Below the pieces are notes generated by a model that saw only the letters and a list, made by a program, of their open reading frames with translations, was not told the origin of the DNA and did not search any database. Source: JANXVY01 sp040080145 (GTDB lineage: Bacteria > Pseudomonadota > Alphaproteobacteria > Rhizobiales > Hyphomicrobiaceae). Taken from it: a DNA stretch of 64,000 bases. Shown here piece after piece: positions 1-9,682 of this stretch (the first letter of the stretch is position 1; each line of letters opens with the position of its first letter). The stretch spans positions 1-64,000 of the forward strand of contig JBEBJA010000004.1 in the NCBI GenBank assembly GCA_040080145.1, written 5' to 3'. The translations under genes were made by a program, and so were the position numbers.

Positions 1-204
1 ACCCACGACATCTATCGACGCCGGCAAGAGCAATAAATTTGTTATATCTAAGGGCGTTGGCAGTTTTTGCTCCAGTCTTGCTGAAACTTGTCGTGGGTGG
101 CCGCCTTCGCGGCCATGACGTTTGTTGTGTGCTGGAGTGGGAACCAAGCGTTAGAGTCGGAACACTAGGAAGCGGGTTGGAGTGAGCGAAAAGCGCGACG
201 TCCT
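1..204. other. Intergenic edge with inverted repeat and hairpin
   Basis: No gene is supported here. A 10-bp perfect inverted repeat pairs bases 1-10 with 89-98. Immediately after it, bases 99-114 form a 6-bp stem (GGCCGC/GCGGCC) with a CTTC loop. Neither hairpin is followed by a clear T run, so a terminator role for the minus-strand gene that ends at 205 is only possible. The stretch is truncated by the window edge. Confidence 0.35.
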
Positions 205-3200
205 TCACGTCGGCGGGGTCTCATCGCCCAACGCGAGCGCTGCAAGCATTTGCTTTTCAAGCCCGAACGCCCCCTTCGCCGAGTAGTCATATGTATTCGT
301 GCTCGGCACGGTCCTGATACCAATCCGCTTTGAAAGATCGTCAAGTTTTCGCCAGTCATGCCCCGTGCCAGACTCCGAAATGTGGAATTCGGCAAACATA
401 TCGCGCAACAGTGACTTGTCCTTGACGATCGCGTCAACAACCGCTTGCAGGTCCGCCTCTGAAAGGTTTTTCATGACCAATTGGGGCAACCGCCCACCGG
501 CCCAGGCCCGCTGATACTCCTTATAAAATGCGATGAGCTTCGGCGTACCTTCAATGACCCGTCCGATGTTGTCGATTTCGGCGGCGTTGAATCCTTGCGC
601 CTTGTAGTGCGCCAGCTGACGGAATGTATACGTCTTCCAGCCGTACGTGTCCCACTGCTTCGCGCGCCACTCGCTGACCGGGCCCCGAGTATCAATGCCC
701 ACCTCGTGAGCCGCGAGCTTGACTCGCCCAGCTTCGTCCGCCGACCAGCGATCCCCTGTCGGACCACCTGGCCCTTCGACATAAATCTCAAGTTCCGCGC
801 CAAGGTCGCGCGCCGCCTTGAAAGCTGCCGATGTAATTGTCCCTGTCTCCGGCACGCCCCCCGCATCGAACCCAACGAGAACCGATCCATGCTTGGCCTT
901 CGCGGCCTTGATCGCCGCCACCGGAAGAACGTCACTCGAAAACAGGAAGTAAGCCGGAGCCTCGACGCCGGTTGCCGTCCGGACGTGTTCCAACACCGGC
1001 GGCACCGAACCGTTCAGCCCTGACGCTGCCCCACCAAACTGCTCGAAATGCTTGCGCGCCGCCGAACGGACGGACACGATGCAAATCCCCTCATTCGCAC
1101 GTTCCCTGCCGCCGGGCTTGTCGAGCTTGGGCAGCCCCTCGCTCGATCCAAACCCCGCGTGATGCAGTCCAACGACCGTCCAGCTATCGACCTCCACCAC
1201 CGGGCTTCCCGAGTTCCCGCCCTCGGTCGGTGCGAGATAGCGCAGGAAGATGGGATCCTTCGTGTTCGCTTTCGGCCCTCTGCCAACCAGTGTACCCTGC
1301 ATCTGCTCAAGCGTTCCCGAAACCCCGATGGCGAGGCTTTTGCCATTGGGGTGACCGATCACGACGAGCTTCGTACCGCCGGTATCCGAGGCGATGAGCG
1401 GCGTGTCGGCCTGCGCCAGAATGAGCGGCGGCACCCCGTCGGCCTTGCGGTCAAGCAGGACCAGAGCCGCATCGTGCCTGCTGCTCGGCGACTGCCAGAC
1501 AATTCTTTGGACCGAATAAGACAGCCGCCGACCTTCAATCAGATCGTTCTCGAAAACAATGCGTGCCGTGCGCGGCGTCAACGCACTCGCGTTGTCACCG
1601 GTATCGGGTCGCCTTGGGTCGGCGTCCCAAAGCACATGGGCATTCGTGAGCACGTAGCTCTTGTCGGGGTCATCGGGCAGGCCAAAATCAGACGCCTTGA
1701 CCAGGAACCCGGTGCCTTGCGTGTCTCCCGCCTCCCCCATTGGTCTCTGAATTGCCGCCACTGCCGACCCGCAGCGAACGATATTCTTCAACATACCAAA
1801 ACCAATGAACCGCCCATCCTTGGTCGCCGTTTCGAAGTGATTGCTGAACTGAAACACCGGCATTTCGTCGATCAGCTTGCGGTCATCATGGTTCATCGAA
1901 ATGATGCCATGCTGCTTGGCAGCCAGCGCACTGGTCAAACCGGCCACAATGGCCCCTTCGCCAGTGGCGCTCATGTCAATCTGCCAGACCTCCTTCAACT
2001 GCCGGATGGTGCCATTGAGCTGGAATGTATCCACGCTGGGATCGGTCGCATACCGGCCGTAGTACTCGGCGGCCTTCTCCAGATTCCCAGCCGCGAGATA
2101 AGCCTCCGCCAGCGTCGCCACCGTCCACGGATCACTCGTGTTCGCGGGATTGGCAAGCTTGGCCTCCAAGGCCTCGATCAGCTTGGCCGCAATGCTCTCC
2201 CCGTCCGCGCACACAACGCCAACCCCGTCACGCTTGGCCCGCATCGCGAGCGCAACATAGTTGATCGCGTGCCACTCCCGCAGCGCCGGCCTCATCGGGT
2301 CGAACACTGCGCCATAACTGTCGATCGCCTTTTGAAGATGCCCGCCGTAGCTTTCGCCAAGCGCCTTCGCATCGGCCGCCGTCTTGATATGATTGACATA
2401 GATCTGTTTATGCGCACGCCCCAGAATGCCCTTGGCTTCATCGCTTTCGCGCGGCAACAGACTGCCGGACGCCAACCCAGCTTCGAGCACTTCCATGCCG
2501 GCCACAATCCGCCCGCTCTCGATAAGACCTTGCGCATACTGCGTGACAAGTCGCGGCCGCAATGCAGGGTCGCGCGCAATCAACCGGTCCGCAACCTTCG
2601 TGACGTCGTCATGCCGTCCAATACTCCGCAGGGTCTTCAGCAGCTTAAGCTCGGGAACAACTGGCGCATTCGTGTACGCTGCGGCCATCAGCTCATCAAT
2701 GCTGGCATTCAACTTGGTCTCATCGACCGGCTTTACGTTTGCCGCGCTGATGACCCGTTCAATCAGTTCGGCAATGCCGCCTGTCCCCACCGTCGGCTTG
2801 GCTCCGGCCACAAACACGGGCGTGGCAACGCTTCCCTGCGAGGCGACCACTTGCGGCACAACGGTCGCCGCCGCAACCAGCGTCGCCGGCTCGGCAGCGT
2901 CCACCGGCGCAGCCTGCCCATCAAGCCGCCCCTTCCACTGCTCGCACAGCCAGTCAGTGCCAAGATTGATCGTATCGGCAGCACGCTGCCCAGGCTCTCC
3001 AACCAATGGCGCGACGACCTGCGTGTAAAACAACTCCACCCCCTGCTCCACCATATGGCGGGGTGCGTAACCAGCTGGCGACTTCATTAAGATATCGACG
3101 AACAGCCGTTTCAACGTGGCCGTGCCCTGCTCCGCCGCGCTGGAAACTTGGGCCTGGATATTGAGCGCACCGAGTGCTTGGCCAGCACCACCTTGATCGC

Positions 3201-5568
3201 AAACGTAATCGCGCAGCCTGCGTTCCAGATAGCGCGCGAAACCGAATCCCTTCTCCTGAAGTCCCATCAGGCCAAACTGGCTCTGCAGATCAAACAGGCT
3301 TTCAAGCTGAAGCGCCTCCGGCCGCAGCAAGCCGTTGCCATCTAATGATTCCAGCTGCACCCCGCCGCTGCCTAGCGCTTCCAACTGCGCGGCATAAAGC
3401 CCAAGCTCATAGGCAAGCGCCGCCGACCGTTCATCCCGTTCGCGAGCCACACTCTCGTGCGTCAGCGACTCGAGCTTCACGGATGCAAGTACGACACGCC
3501 CGGCATCGAATGCCGAAAGTCCAAGTTCTTGCTCAATTGCCGGGGAATAGATCCCATCCGCCATCCGCTCGGCATTCTTAGACCGCTGCAGATCGGCAAG
3601 CGCCTTGGCAACACGATGGTCAAAGACACCCGTCGGCGTCAGCTTGAGATAGTCCTGAATCTTCTTGACCCCAGGCCCACTCGACCCCTGCCGCAACCGG
3701 CGCAATTTCCGGGAAACCTCGTCCTTGGCAGGCCCCTCCGCCTGGTTGATTATCCCGTGCGCGAGCGCCCCTTCAAGGCCGGTCAGCACCACGACATCGA
3801 ATTTCTTTCCGTGGTCGGCTGTCCCCTTGGGCTGCAGGCCAAGCGCCTTGCGGAACAATCCCCATTGACCGGTATGCACCCCATTTACCCGGTCGCCATC
3901 CGCCTTGTAGGATCCACTGACGACGAGGCAGCCATACGACGAGAACTCCGCCGACGGGTCAGACGACGCCGGATGCAGGTTGTCGCCATGCAGCCGATGA
4001 TTTTCCCAGACCGCGGTCGCATCGTACCAGGGTCGCCGGTCGGCGCGCAGCACGGCCTTCTGGCGCCCGTTCTCGATGAGACATCCAGGGACCCGTTTGG
4101 CGGGCTTCGACGCATGATGCCAGCCGACCTCAAACCGGTACATACCCGTCGGCATCATATTGCCTGACGAGCGATCAGCCAGATATGTCGCCACCGCCCG
4201 CCGGTTCGGCACCGTCGATGAACTGAAGGCACTCAGCCGACGTGTATTGACGTCATAGACACCGATCACGCAGCGCAGATTATCATGATTGGGCCGGACG
4301 TCCCGCAGCATGAGACTACGGCGGTCGACCTGATAAACCTCGGAATCCTTCGTTCCAACCGGCGCGATGATTTCAGCGCCTCGCAGCGCAAAAACGATTC
4401 TACCGTGGTGTCTGTCCGGCTCGAAGCTATTGAGCGCCAGCAAAATTTCGAGTTCCTCAGGCCCGAACATGAACGTCGTGCCTTTGGTCGCGAGCCCGGC
4501 CAGACTGAGATGCCGGTAATCGGGAGCGACGTCGTCTTGCTCAGGCCAGACCACATCGTCCCAGGCATGCGCCGCCTCAAGGATTGCCCCGTCTGCGGGC
4601 CGCTCGTCATAGCCAACCCCGTCGCCGTCGAGCGCCTCAAGCGACAGTGCATCCGCGCCACTGCCAAGACCTCCCCCACTGCCAAGACCTTGTCCACTGC
4701 CGAGACCTTGTCCACTGCCGAGACCTTCAAGTTTAATCCCGCCGGCGGCGCTCGCAATCACGTCGTTGCCGCTGGCGGCACCGGTACCCTTGGGGGTTCT
4801 CGCCTGCGCAAGCTGCTCTAGCCCGCGCTCAAACAACCGCGCCTCGGCTTCGCGGCGGCGCTGCAGTCCCCTGACATTCGGCCACCAGCGCATCATGGCG
4901 CGAAGCTCGGCCGCAATCGCGTCGAAGCGCCGCTCCTTCATATGCTCGGCGATGTGGCGCATCTCGACGCGCTTGTCGCCCGTGAGCGAGGAACCGCGAT
5001 TATAAACCAGCGAGAACAACGCGCCGAAGGCATGCCCCTTAAGCTCGGCGGCATTGGGGAAGGTCGTCAGCACTAAGCGGCCAAACCGCGGCACTGTCGA
5101 TCGCGTGTAAGCTGCCAGAGCAGCCTCCCACGGCACCCTGATGCTGCCGAACTCGGCCAGCCGGGCTTGTGCCAACGCCCCCTTTATTCCGCATCCTTTG
5201 CACAAAACTTCTATGTCGGCTGCGGGAATGAGGCCGGTCCACGTCCTCACCACATCGTCCTTCGAGTTATAGCCGAGATCATAGCCAATCCCGACCGTCA
5301 CCCCGGACGCACCCTCCGGCCAAATGGCCTTCTGATACTTCTTGTCGTAGGACGCCCTGCCGCTGACCTCAAAGTCGATGACGAACAGCTTGGCCTCCTC
5401 CGAGACCAGCGCCGCAACCTCTTCGTCACTGAGCCTTGGCCCCGTTGGTGCCGCCTCAAACAGCAGCAGCGTCTCTTCGTAATCTTCAGCGGCGCGGGCC
5501 GCCTCAATCTCGGCCTCGGTCAAATTCATGAGGCCCGTCAAGCGACGCATCAACTCAAAATCGAACAT
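205..5568 (-). CDS. Giant multidomain lysozyme / L,D-transpeptidase-like / trypsin-like protein
   Basis: Product of about 1787 residues. Modules in order: a lysozyme-like (GH24-type) domain at about 60-250 (FEVSGRASYDKKYQ, then GVTVGIGYDLG); a Gly/Ser linker of LGSGQG repeats; an L,D-transpeptidase (YkuD)-like domain with HGDN near 528 and SSYGCLV with candidate nucleophile Cys near 546; a PG_binding_1-type peptidoglycan-binding segment near 640-690; a TPR-like region resembling DUF4071 (roughly 1000-1230); a trypsin-like serine protease with triad His in TNAHVL (near 1311), Asp in HDAALVLLD (near 1366) and Ser in GGNSGSPV (near 1453); and a C-terminal region of unknown fold, possibly a sugar-hydrolase barrel. 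The ATG at 5568 follows a GGGGG Shine-Dalgarno 6 nt upstream; a longer frame reaches 5652. No signal peptide is visible, so localisation is unclear. It stands alone. Roles in wall remodelling, antagonism or defence are all inference. Confidence 0.8.
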   Translation of the reverse strand: MFDFELMRRLTGLMNLTEAEIEAARAAEDYEETLLLFEAAPTGPRLSDEEVAALVSEEAKLFVIDFEVSGRASYDKKYQKAIWPEGASGVTVGIGYDLGYNSKDDVVRTWTGLIPAADIEVLCKGCGIKGALAQARLAEFGSIRVPWEAALAAYTRSTVPRFGRLVLTTFPNAAELKGHAFGALFSLVYNRGSSLTGDKRVEMRHIAEHMKERRFDAIAAELRAMMRWWPNVRGLQRRREAEARLFERGLEQLAQARTPKGTGAASGNDVIASAAGGIKLEGLGSGQGLGSGQGLGSGGGLGSGADALSLEALDGDGVGYDERPADGAILEAAHAWDDVVWPEQDDVAPDYRHLSLAGLATKGTTFMFGPEELEILLALNSFEPDRHHGRIVFALRGAEIIAPVGTKDSEVYQVDRRSLMLRDVRPNHDNLRCVIGVYDVNTRRLSAFSSSTVPNRRAVATYLADRSSGNMMPTGMYRFEVGWHHASKPAKRVPGCLIENGRQKAVLRADRRPWYDATAVWENHRLHGDNLHPASSDPSAEFSSYGCLVVSGSYKADGDRVNGVHTGQWGLFRKALGLQPKGTADHGKKFDVVVLTGLEGALAHGIINQAEGPAKDEVSRKLRRLRQGSSGPGVKKIQDYLKLTPTGVFDHRVAKALADLQRSKNAERMADGIYSPAIEQELGLSAFDAGRVVLASVKLESLTHESVARERDERSAALAYELGLYAAQLEALGSGGVQLESLDGNGLLRPEALQLESLFDLQSQFGLMGLQEKGFGFARYLERRLRDYVCDQGGAGQALGALNIQAQVSSAAEQGTATLKRLFVDILMKSPAGYAPRHMVEQGVELFYTQVVAPLVGEPGQRAADTINLGTDWLCEQWKGRLDGQAAPVDAAEPATLVAAATVVPQVVASQGSVATPVFVAGAKPTVGTGGIAELIERVISAANVKPVDETKLNASIDELMAAAYTNAPVVPELKLLKTLRSIGRHDDVTKVADRLIARDPALRPRLVTQYAQGLIESGRIVAGMEVLEAGLASGSLLPRESDEAKGILGRAHKQIYVNHIKTAADAKALGESYGGHLQKAIDSYGAVFDPMRPALREWHAINYVALAMRAKRDGVGVVCADGESIAAKLIEALEAKLANPANTSDPWTVATLAEAYLAAGNLEKAAEYYGRYATDPSVDTFQLNGTIRQLKEVWQIDMSATGEGAIVAGLTSALAAKQHGIISMNHDDRKLIDEMPVFQFSNHFETATKDGRFIGFGMLKNIVRCGSAVAAIQRPMGEAGDTQGTGFLVKASDFGLPDDPDKSYVLTNAHVLWDADPRRPDTGDNASALTPRTARIVFENDLIEGRRLSYSVQRIVWQSPSSRHDAALVLLDRKADGVPPLILAQADTPLIASDTGGTKLVVIGHPNGKSLAIGVSGTLEQMQGTLVGRGPKANTKDPIFLRYLAPTEGGNSGSPVVEVDSWTVVGLHHAGFGSSEGLPKLDKPGGRERANEGICIVSVRSAARKHFEQFGGAASGLNGSVPPVLEHVRTATGVEAPAYFLFSSDVLPVAAIKAAKAKHGSVLVGFDAGGVPETGTITSAAFKAARDLGAELEIYVEGPGGPTGDRWSADEAGRVKLAAHEVGIDTRGPVSEWRAKQWDTYGWKTYTFRQLAHYKAQGFNAAEIDNIGRVIEGTPKLIAFYKEYQRAWAGGRLPQLVMKNLSEADLQAVVDAIVKDKSLLRDMFAEFHISESGTGHDWRKLDDLSKRIGIRTVPSTNTYDYSAKGAFGLEKQMLAALALGDETPPT

Positions 5569-5791
5569 GAGAAACCCCCGGGGTGCGACAATGTCGTCAA
5601 CATATGCCCGTCTCACCGGAAACGCAAACAACGTCCACGCAAACATCCGCACCCGTTATTTCGCAATCAATACGCGTCCTATTGCCCAGTGCATACAGCG
5701 ATCTAGTGCAACGCGCATTTTCCGCACAGCCCGGCCAACACCTCGGTTGCGCCTCAACCCCGCCCGGAAAAAAGTCAGCAAGAGCACGGTG

Positions 5792-6202
5792 TCAATTGCC
5801 GCTGGCAAACGCACTCGCCGCGAGATAACCGCCGACAGAGGCCGCAGCAGACAGGATCGTGCCCCACGCAAGATCGGTGACTGTCAACAGTGTCGACCAG
5901 TTCTTCAGCGTTGCATGATTGGTTAGATCATACGTGCCGTAGGCCATTAAGCCGGTGATCGCACCACATACCAGCGCAGTCTTCCAGTCGCCAGCCACCA
6001 GTGCTGGATGAACGGCCAGAAACACCAGTCCCGCTGCATACCCCAGATAAAATACGAGAGCAGGCCACAGCCGGAAAGTCTCAAGCACCATGTCACCCAT
6101 GACAGGCCGGTACAGATACTCCGACATGCGGCTCAACCAGACAAAATCCAGCACGAGGAAGCCCAACAGCGTCGCGCCATATGCAATGAGATAAACTTTC
6201 AT
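5792..6202 (-). CDS. DUF2177 family integral membrane protein
   Basis: Product of 136 residues with about four hydrophobic helices, beginning MKVYLIAYGATLLGFLVLDF and containing the YGTYDLTNHATLKNW stretch typical of DUF2177 proteins. The frame is open upstream to 6244, but the start at 6202 begins directly with the first membrane helix and matches the usual family length. It lies 53 bp downstream of cfa on the same strand as the last gene of the lipid-modification operon. Biochemical function of the family is unknown; the recurrent neighbourhood with CFA synthase and DUF1365 suggests a role in membrane lipid alteration. Confidence 0.85.
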   Translation of the reverse strand: MKVYLIAYGATLLGFLVLDFVWLSRMSEYLYRPVMGDMVLETFRLWPALVFYLGYAAGLVFLAVHPALVAGDWKTALVCGAITGLMAYGTYDLTNHATLKNWSTLLTVTDLAWGTILSAAASVGGYLAASAFASGN

Positions 6203-6255
6203 GCGGCATGATCCCAAAGTGATCCAATGGATCTGTGAATGCAAAGACGCTCAAC

Positions 6256-7503
6256 TCAACCCGCAGAGCCGTGCTGGATCGTGTAAAGTCCAACGTCGAC
6301 GGCCCCCTCCTTGAAGCCCGCTTCGCAATAGCAAAGGTAGTAATCCCACAGCCGCCGGAACCGGTCGTCGAAACCCAATCGCGTAATTTCGGGCCAATGG
6401 GTGTGGAAGTTCCTCCGCCATTCGCACAGCGTTTGCGCATACGACTGACCAAAATGGTCTGCGGCAACGACCACCAGTCCCGCCGCCTCAACTTCACGCC
6501 GCAGCGCAGTCTCGGACGGCAGAAAACCACCAGGAAAGACATGCTTTTGAATGAAATCCGTGCCGCGCCGGTAACCCTCGTAGCGATCCTCGGCAATCGA
6601 GATCACTTGCAGCACGGCGGTGCCGCCAGGCTTCAAGCACCGCGAGATGGTTGCGAAATAGTCGCCCCAATACGCCTCGCCCACGGCTTCAAACATCTCG
6701 ATGGAAACAATGCGGTCAAACTGGCCCCGCACATCGCGGTAGTCCTGACGGCGAACCTCGACCGTGGCCGAAACGGCGTGCTCCCCAGCCAACCCCTGAG
6801 CCCACGACAACTGCGCGGGTGACAACGTCAAACCCGTGACCCGAGCGTCATAAGCGCTGGCCAGCCGCACCGCCAGCGCACCCCAGCCACAGCCGATTTC
6901 CAGCACACGCTCGCCACCTTCAAGGCGCAACAACGCGCAGATGCGGTCCAGTTTGCAGCGTTGCGCGTCTTCGAGCGTGACGGCCCCGTCACGCCACATC
7001 GCGGACGAGTAAAGCATCGAGGGATCAAGCCAAAGCCGGTAGAATTCGTTGCCCAAATCGTAGTGAGCTTCAATGTTCCGGCGGCTGCCGTGCCGCGTGT
7101 TGGCATTCATGACATGGCGCAGCCGGTTGGCGATGCGCAACGCGAGCGACCCGTTGAGTGCGCTGGCCAGTGGAGCCGAATTGCGCGTGCCCAATTGGAT
7201 GACTGCGGTCAGGTCTGGGGACGTCCAGTCTCCGTCGATCCAGCTTTCCGCAAAGCCCAGATCACCGCCCAACACCAGACGGCGCACGGCCCGCCAGCGC
7301 CGCAGATGAACCAAGGCATCAGGACCCGGCTCTTGCCCGCCAGCGATAAATTCCTGGCCAGTCGGCAACACCACCCGAAGCGATCCATACGTCAGCCCGC
7401 TCAACAGCCGCTTCAATATCCCAGCGCCAAACCTCTCCGGGCGGGCGGGCGCTGCCCCATAAATCGGCACGCGATCCAGCGTCGCTTCGTCTTGGTTGCT
7501 CAT
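6256..7503 (-). CDS. cfa: Cyclopropane-fatty-acyl-phospholipid synthase family protein
   Basis: Product of 415 residues. SAM-dependent enzyme that adds a methylene or methyl group to unsaturated acyl chains of membrane phospholipids. The central SAM-binding motif VLEIGCGWGALAVRLA, the segment NIEAHYDLGNEFYRLWLDPS, and the later MFEAVGEAYWGDYF and ISIAEDRYEGYRRGTDFIQ stretches are classic CFA synthase signatures; length is normal. The ATG at 7503 overlaps the TGA of the upstream DUF1365 gene (ATGA), so translation is probably coupled; a longer open frame to 7602 would overlap that gene and is rejected. The order FAD oxidoreductase, DUF1365, CFA, DUF2177 is a common alphaproteobacterial arrangement, often linked to membrane or oxidative stress. 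Whether the product is a cyclopropane or another modified acyl chain cannot be told. Confidence 0.93.
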   Translation of the reverse strand: MSNQDEATLDRVPIYGAAPARPERFGAGILKRLLSGLTYGSLRVVLPTGQEFIAGGQEPGPDALVHLRRWRAVRRLVLGGDLGFAESWIDGDWTSPDLTAVIQLGTRNSAPLASALNGSLALRIANRLRHVMNANTRHGSRRNIEAHYDLGNEFYRLWLDPSMLYSSAMWRDGAVTLEDAQRCKLDRICALLRLEGGERVLEIGCGWGALAVRLASAYDARVTGLTLSPAQLSWAQGLAGEHAVSATVEVRRQDYRDVRGQFDRIVSIEMFEAVGEAYWGDYFATISRCLKPGGTAVLQVISIAEDRYEGYRRGTDFIQKHVFPGGFLPSETALRREVEAAGLVVVAADHFGQSYAQTLCEWRRNFHTHWPEITRLGFDDRFRRLWDYYLCYCEAGFKEGAVDVGLYTIQHGSAG

Positions 7504-8309
7504 GAGGGCAAATGCTTTCGTTGAGGGCAGATCGGGGCGATAATGGAGACCGGCACCTCCGGCGGCGGCGGGCGGGCGCGCAAGTGGACGCCTTTGAGCC
7601 AAATCTTGACAGCTTCCCAGTGAATGCCGCCCACGACCCGCAGCGTCAGCAGGGGCAGGGAAACAAACGCGCGGAGCAAAGCAGTGTCTGTCAGCTCAAC
7701 CCGGTCCGCGACGTGGCGCGCGATAAACAGCAGCCCGGCATCGTCTGAAACGTCGATACCGATGGCCAGCCTTTCTGCGGGCGGACGCACCTTGAAAACA
7801 TAGCGCAAGTTCATGTCCATGAACGGCGACACATAGAGCCGCTTGGCGCAGGTCTGTTGGATCGTCCCGAAATCGCTTTCATCGGTCGGGATCAAATACC
7901 CATGGCGCTCGCCAAAGGTATTGTCCACTTCCCACAAGATCGCGTTCACACTGCCGGAACGATCGTAACAAAAGAAAATACTGAGCGGATTGAACCCCCA
8001 CCCGAGCACGCGCGGCATGGTGAGCAAACGGATCGGGCCACCGTCGGGAACGATGCCACCCGCCGCCATCGCGGCCTCGACCTGGCCCCGCAAATCGCGG
8101 CCGCTGCCATCCCCCCTGTCACGGCGATAGAATGAAAACAAGTTGAAGCGGTCGAGCGAAAACCACCACAGCTTCCGATGCAAACTCTCAAGTTCGTCGA
8201 GATCAAGCAGTAGGGAGTAGATCTTGTAACTGAGCTTATGGACAACCGGCCGGCGTCTGACATGTACGACGGTGCCTGGGAAAATCGCGGACGCTTGCGC
8301 TGAGGTCAC
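7500..8309 (-). CDS. DUF1365 family protein
   Basis: Product of 269 residues beginning with IFPGTVVHVRRRPVVHKLSY and containing LGWGFNPLSIFFCYD and YVSPFMDMNLRYVF, all characteristic of DUF1365. Family members lie beside CFA synthase and a FAD-dependent amine-oxidase-like protein in many bacteria; the biochemical role is not established, but lipid modification is the usual inference. Start is GTG at 8309, overlapping the TGA of the upstream gene by 4 nt (GTGA); the stop overlaps the cfa ATG (ATGA). These two overlaps make the three genes one translationally coupled unit. Confidence 0.92.
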   Translation of the reverse strand: MTSAQASAIFPGTVVHVRRRPVVHKLSYKIYSLLLDLDELESLHRKLWWFSLDRFNLFSFYRRDRGDGSGRDLRGQVEAAMAAGGIVPDGGPIRLLTMPRVLGWGFNPLSIFFCYDRSGSVNAILWEVDNTFGERHGYLIPTDESDFGTIQQTCAKRLYVSPFMDMNLRYVFKVRPPAERLAIGIDVSDDAGLLFIARHVADRVELTDTALLRAFVSLPLLTLRVVGGIHWEAVKIWLKGVHLRARPPPPEVPVSIIAPICPQRKHLPS

Positions 8310-9682
8310 GGCAGAACCTCTGCGGCCAGATGCGGCGACGGCACGACCGGCGTGCGGTAAATCCGGCCACTATCGTTTGCCACCTGCCAAGGACGCTTTC
8401 GCCCGCCCAGATCTTCACCCACCGCCAGCCCGGCCTGCAAACCGTCCTCATGGAACCCGGCACCGAAATAGGCGCCGCAGAACCATGTGTTTTGCCGCCC
8501 CTGCAGCGACCACAGATTTTTTTGCGCACGCAAGGTTTCAAGATCAAAGGCTGGATGTTCGTAGACGTCGGTGCGCAAAACCGTGCCGGGCCGAGGTTCA
8601 CGCACCGGATTGAGCGTGACAAACAACGGCGGAGCGCTGCCCAGCCGTTGCAGCCGGTTCATCCAGTAGGTCACGGAGAGTTGACGGGCATCATCGCCTC
8701 GACCAGCGACGTAATTCCAGCTCGCCCACGCCGCGCGCCGTTTCGGCATAAAGCTCGTATCGCCATGCAGGACGGCCTCGTTACGCGTATACCGGATGGC
8801 CCCCAGCAGGCGGCGCTCGTCAATACTCGGCGTCTCCAGCAGGCGCAACGCCGTATCACCATGGCACGCCAGAACCACCGCATCAAACCGCTGCTTTCCC
8901 CCGCGTCCATCCACGATCTCAACGCCGCATTCATCGCGCCGGACGCACACGGCAGGCGTCGATCTGCAGAGCCTGTCGGCAAATGGTGCCGTGAGACGCT
9001 TCACATACGCACGGCTGCCGCCGCGGACGGTCCGCCAGACCGGGCGGCCCGTGATCTGCAACAAGCCGTGATTGGCACAAAACCGGATAAAGGATTGCGC
9101 GGGATATCGGCCAACTTCCATTGCAGGCGTCGACCAGATCGCGGCAGCCATCGGATACAGATGATCGTCACGAAAGGCGCGGCTATACCCGCCTCTATCA
9201 AGATAGGTATCGAGATCCACGTCACCCAATTGCGCAACATCGCCCTCTGCGTTGCGATAAAACCGCCTGATGTCCCGCAGCATCGCCCAAAAGCGCGCCT
9301 TAAGCAGATTGCCCGGCTGCGCGAGCAACCCAGGCAAATCCGAGCCTGCATATTCAAAGCCGCCGCTTTCGAGCGATACGGCAAACGACATTTCAGTCGC
9401 GTCTGTTAGAACGCCAAGTTCGGCAAACAATGCAGTAAGATTGGGATAAGCCGGTTCGTTGTAGACGATAAAGCCCGTATCGACAGCGATCTGTGCACCG
9501 CCCGCAAACACATCCACCGTGTTGGAATGCCCGCCGATACGACCATCGGCCTCAAAAACAGTGACCGCGTGCGTCTGCGCGAGCAGCCAAGCGGCCGACA
9601 GCCCGGAAATCCCAGAGCCCACGACCGCAATCTCCAAGCGGCGCGCCCGTCCACCCGCTCTCAGTCCGCCCATTGATTGCAA
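8306..9682 (-). CDS. FAD-dependent amine-oxidase-like oxidoreductase
   Basis: Product of 458 residues. The N-terminal dinucleotide-binding motif is IAVVGSGISGLSAAWLLAQ (GxGxxG) followed by the acidic residue of VFEADGRIGGHSNT, as in NAD(P)-binding Rossmann-like flavoproteins related to amine oxidases and phytoene desaturases. The C-terminus holds QNTWFCGAYFGAGFHEDGLQ, the second FAD-contact region. It is the first gene of the coupled operon with DUF1365 and cfa. Start: TTG at 9682 has a GGGAG Shine-Dalgarno 7 nt upstream; the next ATG at 9673 lacks good spacing. The substrate is unknown; oxidation of a lipid-linked group fits the context. Confidence 0.9.
   Translation of the reverse strand: MQSMGGLRAGGRARRLEIAVVGSGISGLSAAWLLAQTHAVTVFEADGRIGGHSNTVDVFAGGAQIAVDTGFIVYNEPAYPNLTALFAELGVLTDATEMSFAVSLESGGFEYAGSDLPGLLAQPGNLLKARFWAMLRDIRRFYRNAEGDVAQLGDVDLDTYLDRGGYSRAFRDDHLYPMAAAIWSTPAMEVGRYPAQSFIRFCANHGLLQITGRPVWRTVRGGSRAYVKRLTAPFADRLCRSTPAVCVRRDECGVEIVDGRGGKQRFDAVVLACHGDTALRLLETPSIDERRLLGAIRYTRNEAVLHGDTSFMPKRRAAWASWNYVAGRGDDARQLSVTYWMNRLQRLGSAPPLFVTLNPVREPRPGTVLRTDVYEHPAFDLETLRAQKNLWSLQGRQNTWFCGAYFGAGFHEDGLQAGLAVGEDLGGRKRPWQVANDSGRIYRTPVVPSPHLAAEVLP

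Noticed and set aside
1048..3090. 680-codon plus-strand frame opposite the multidomain protease
   Set aside because: High-GC antisense shadow. The minus-strand frame holds recognisable domains and active sites; this one holds none.
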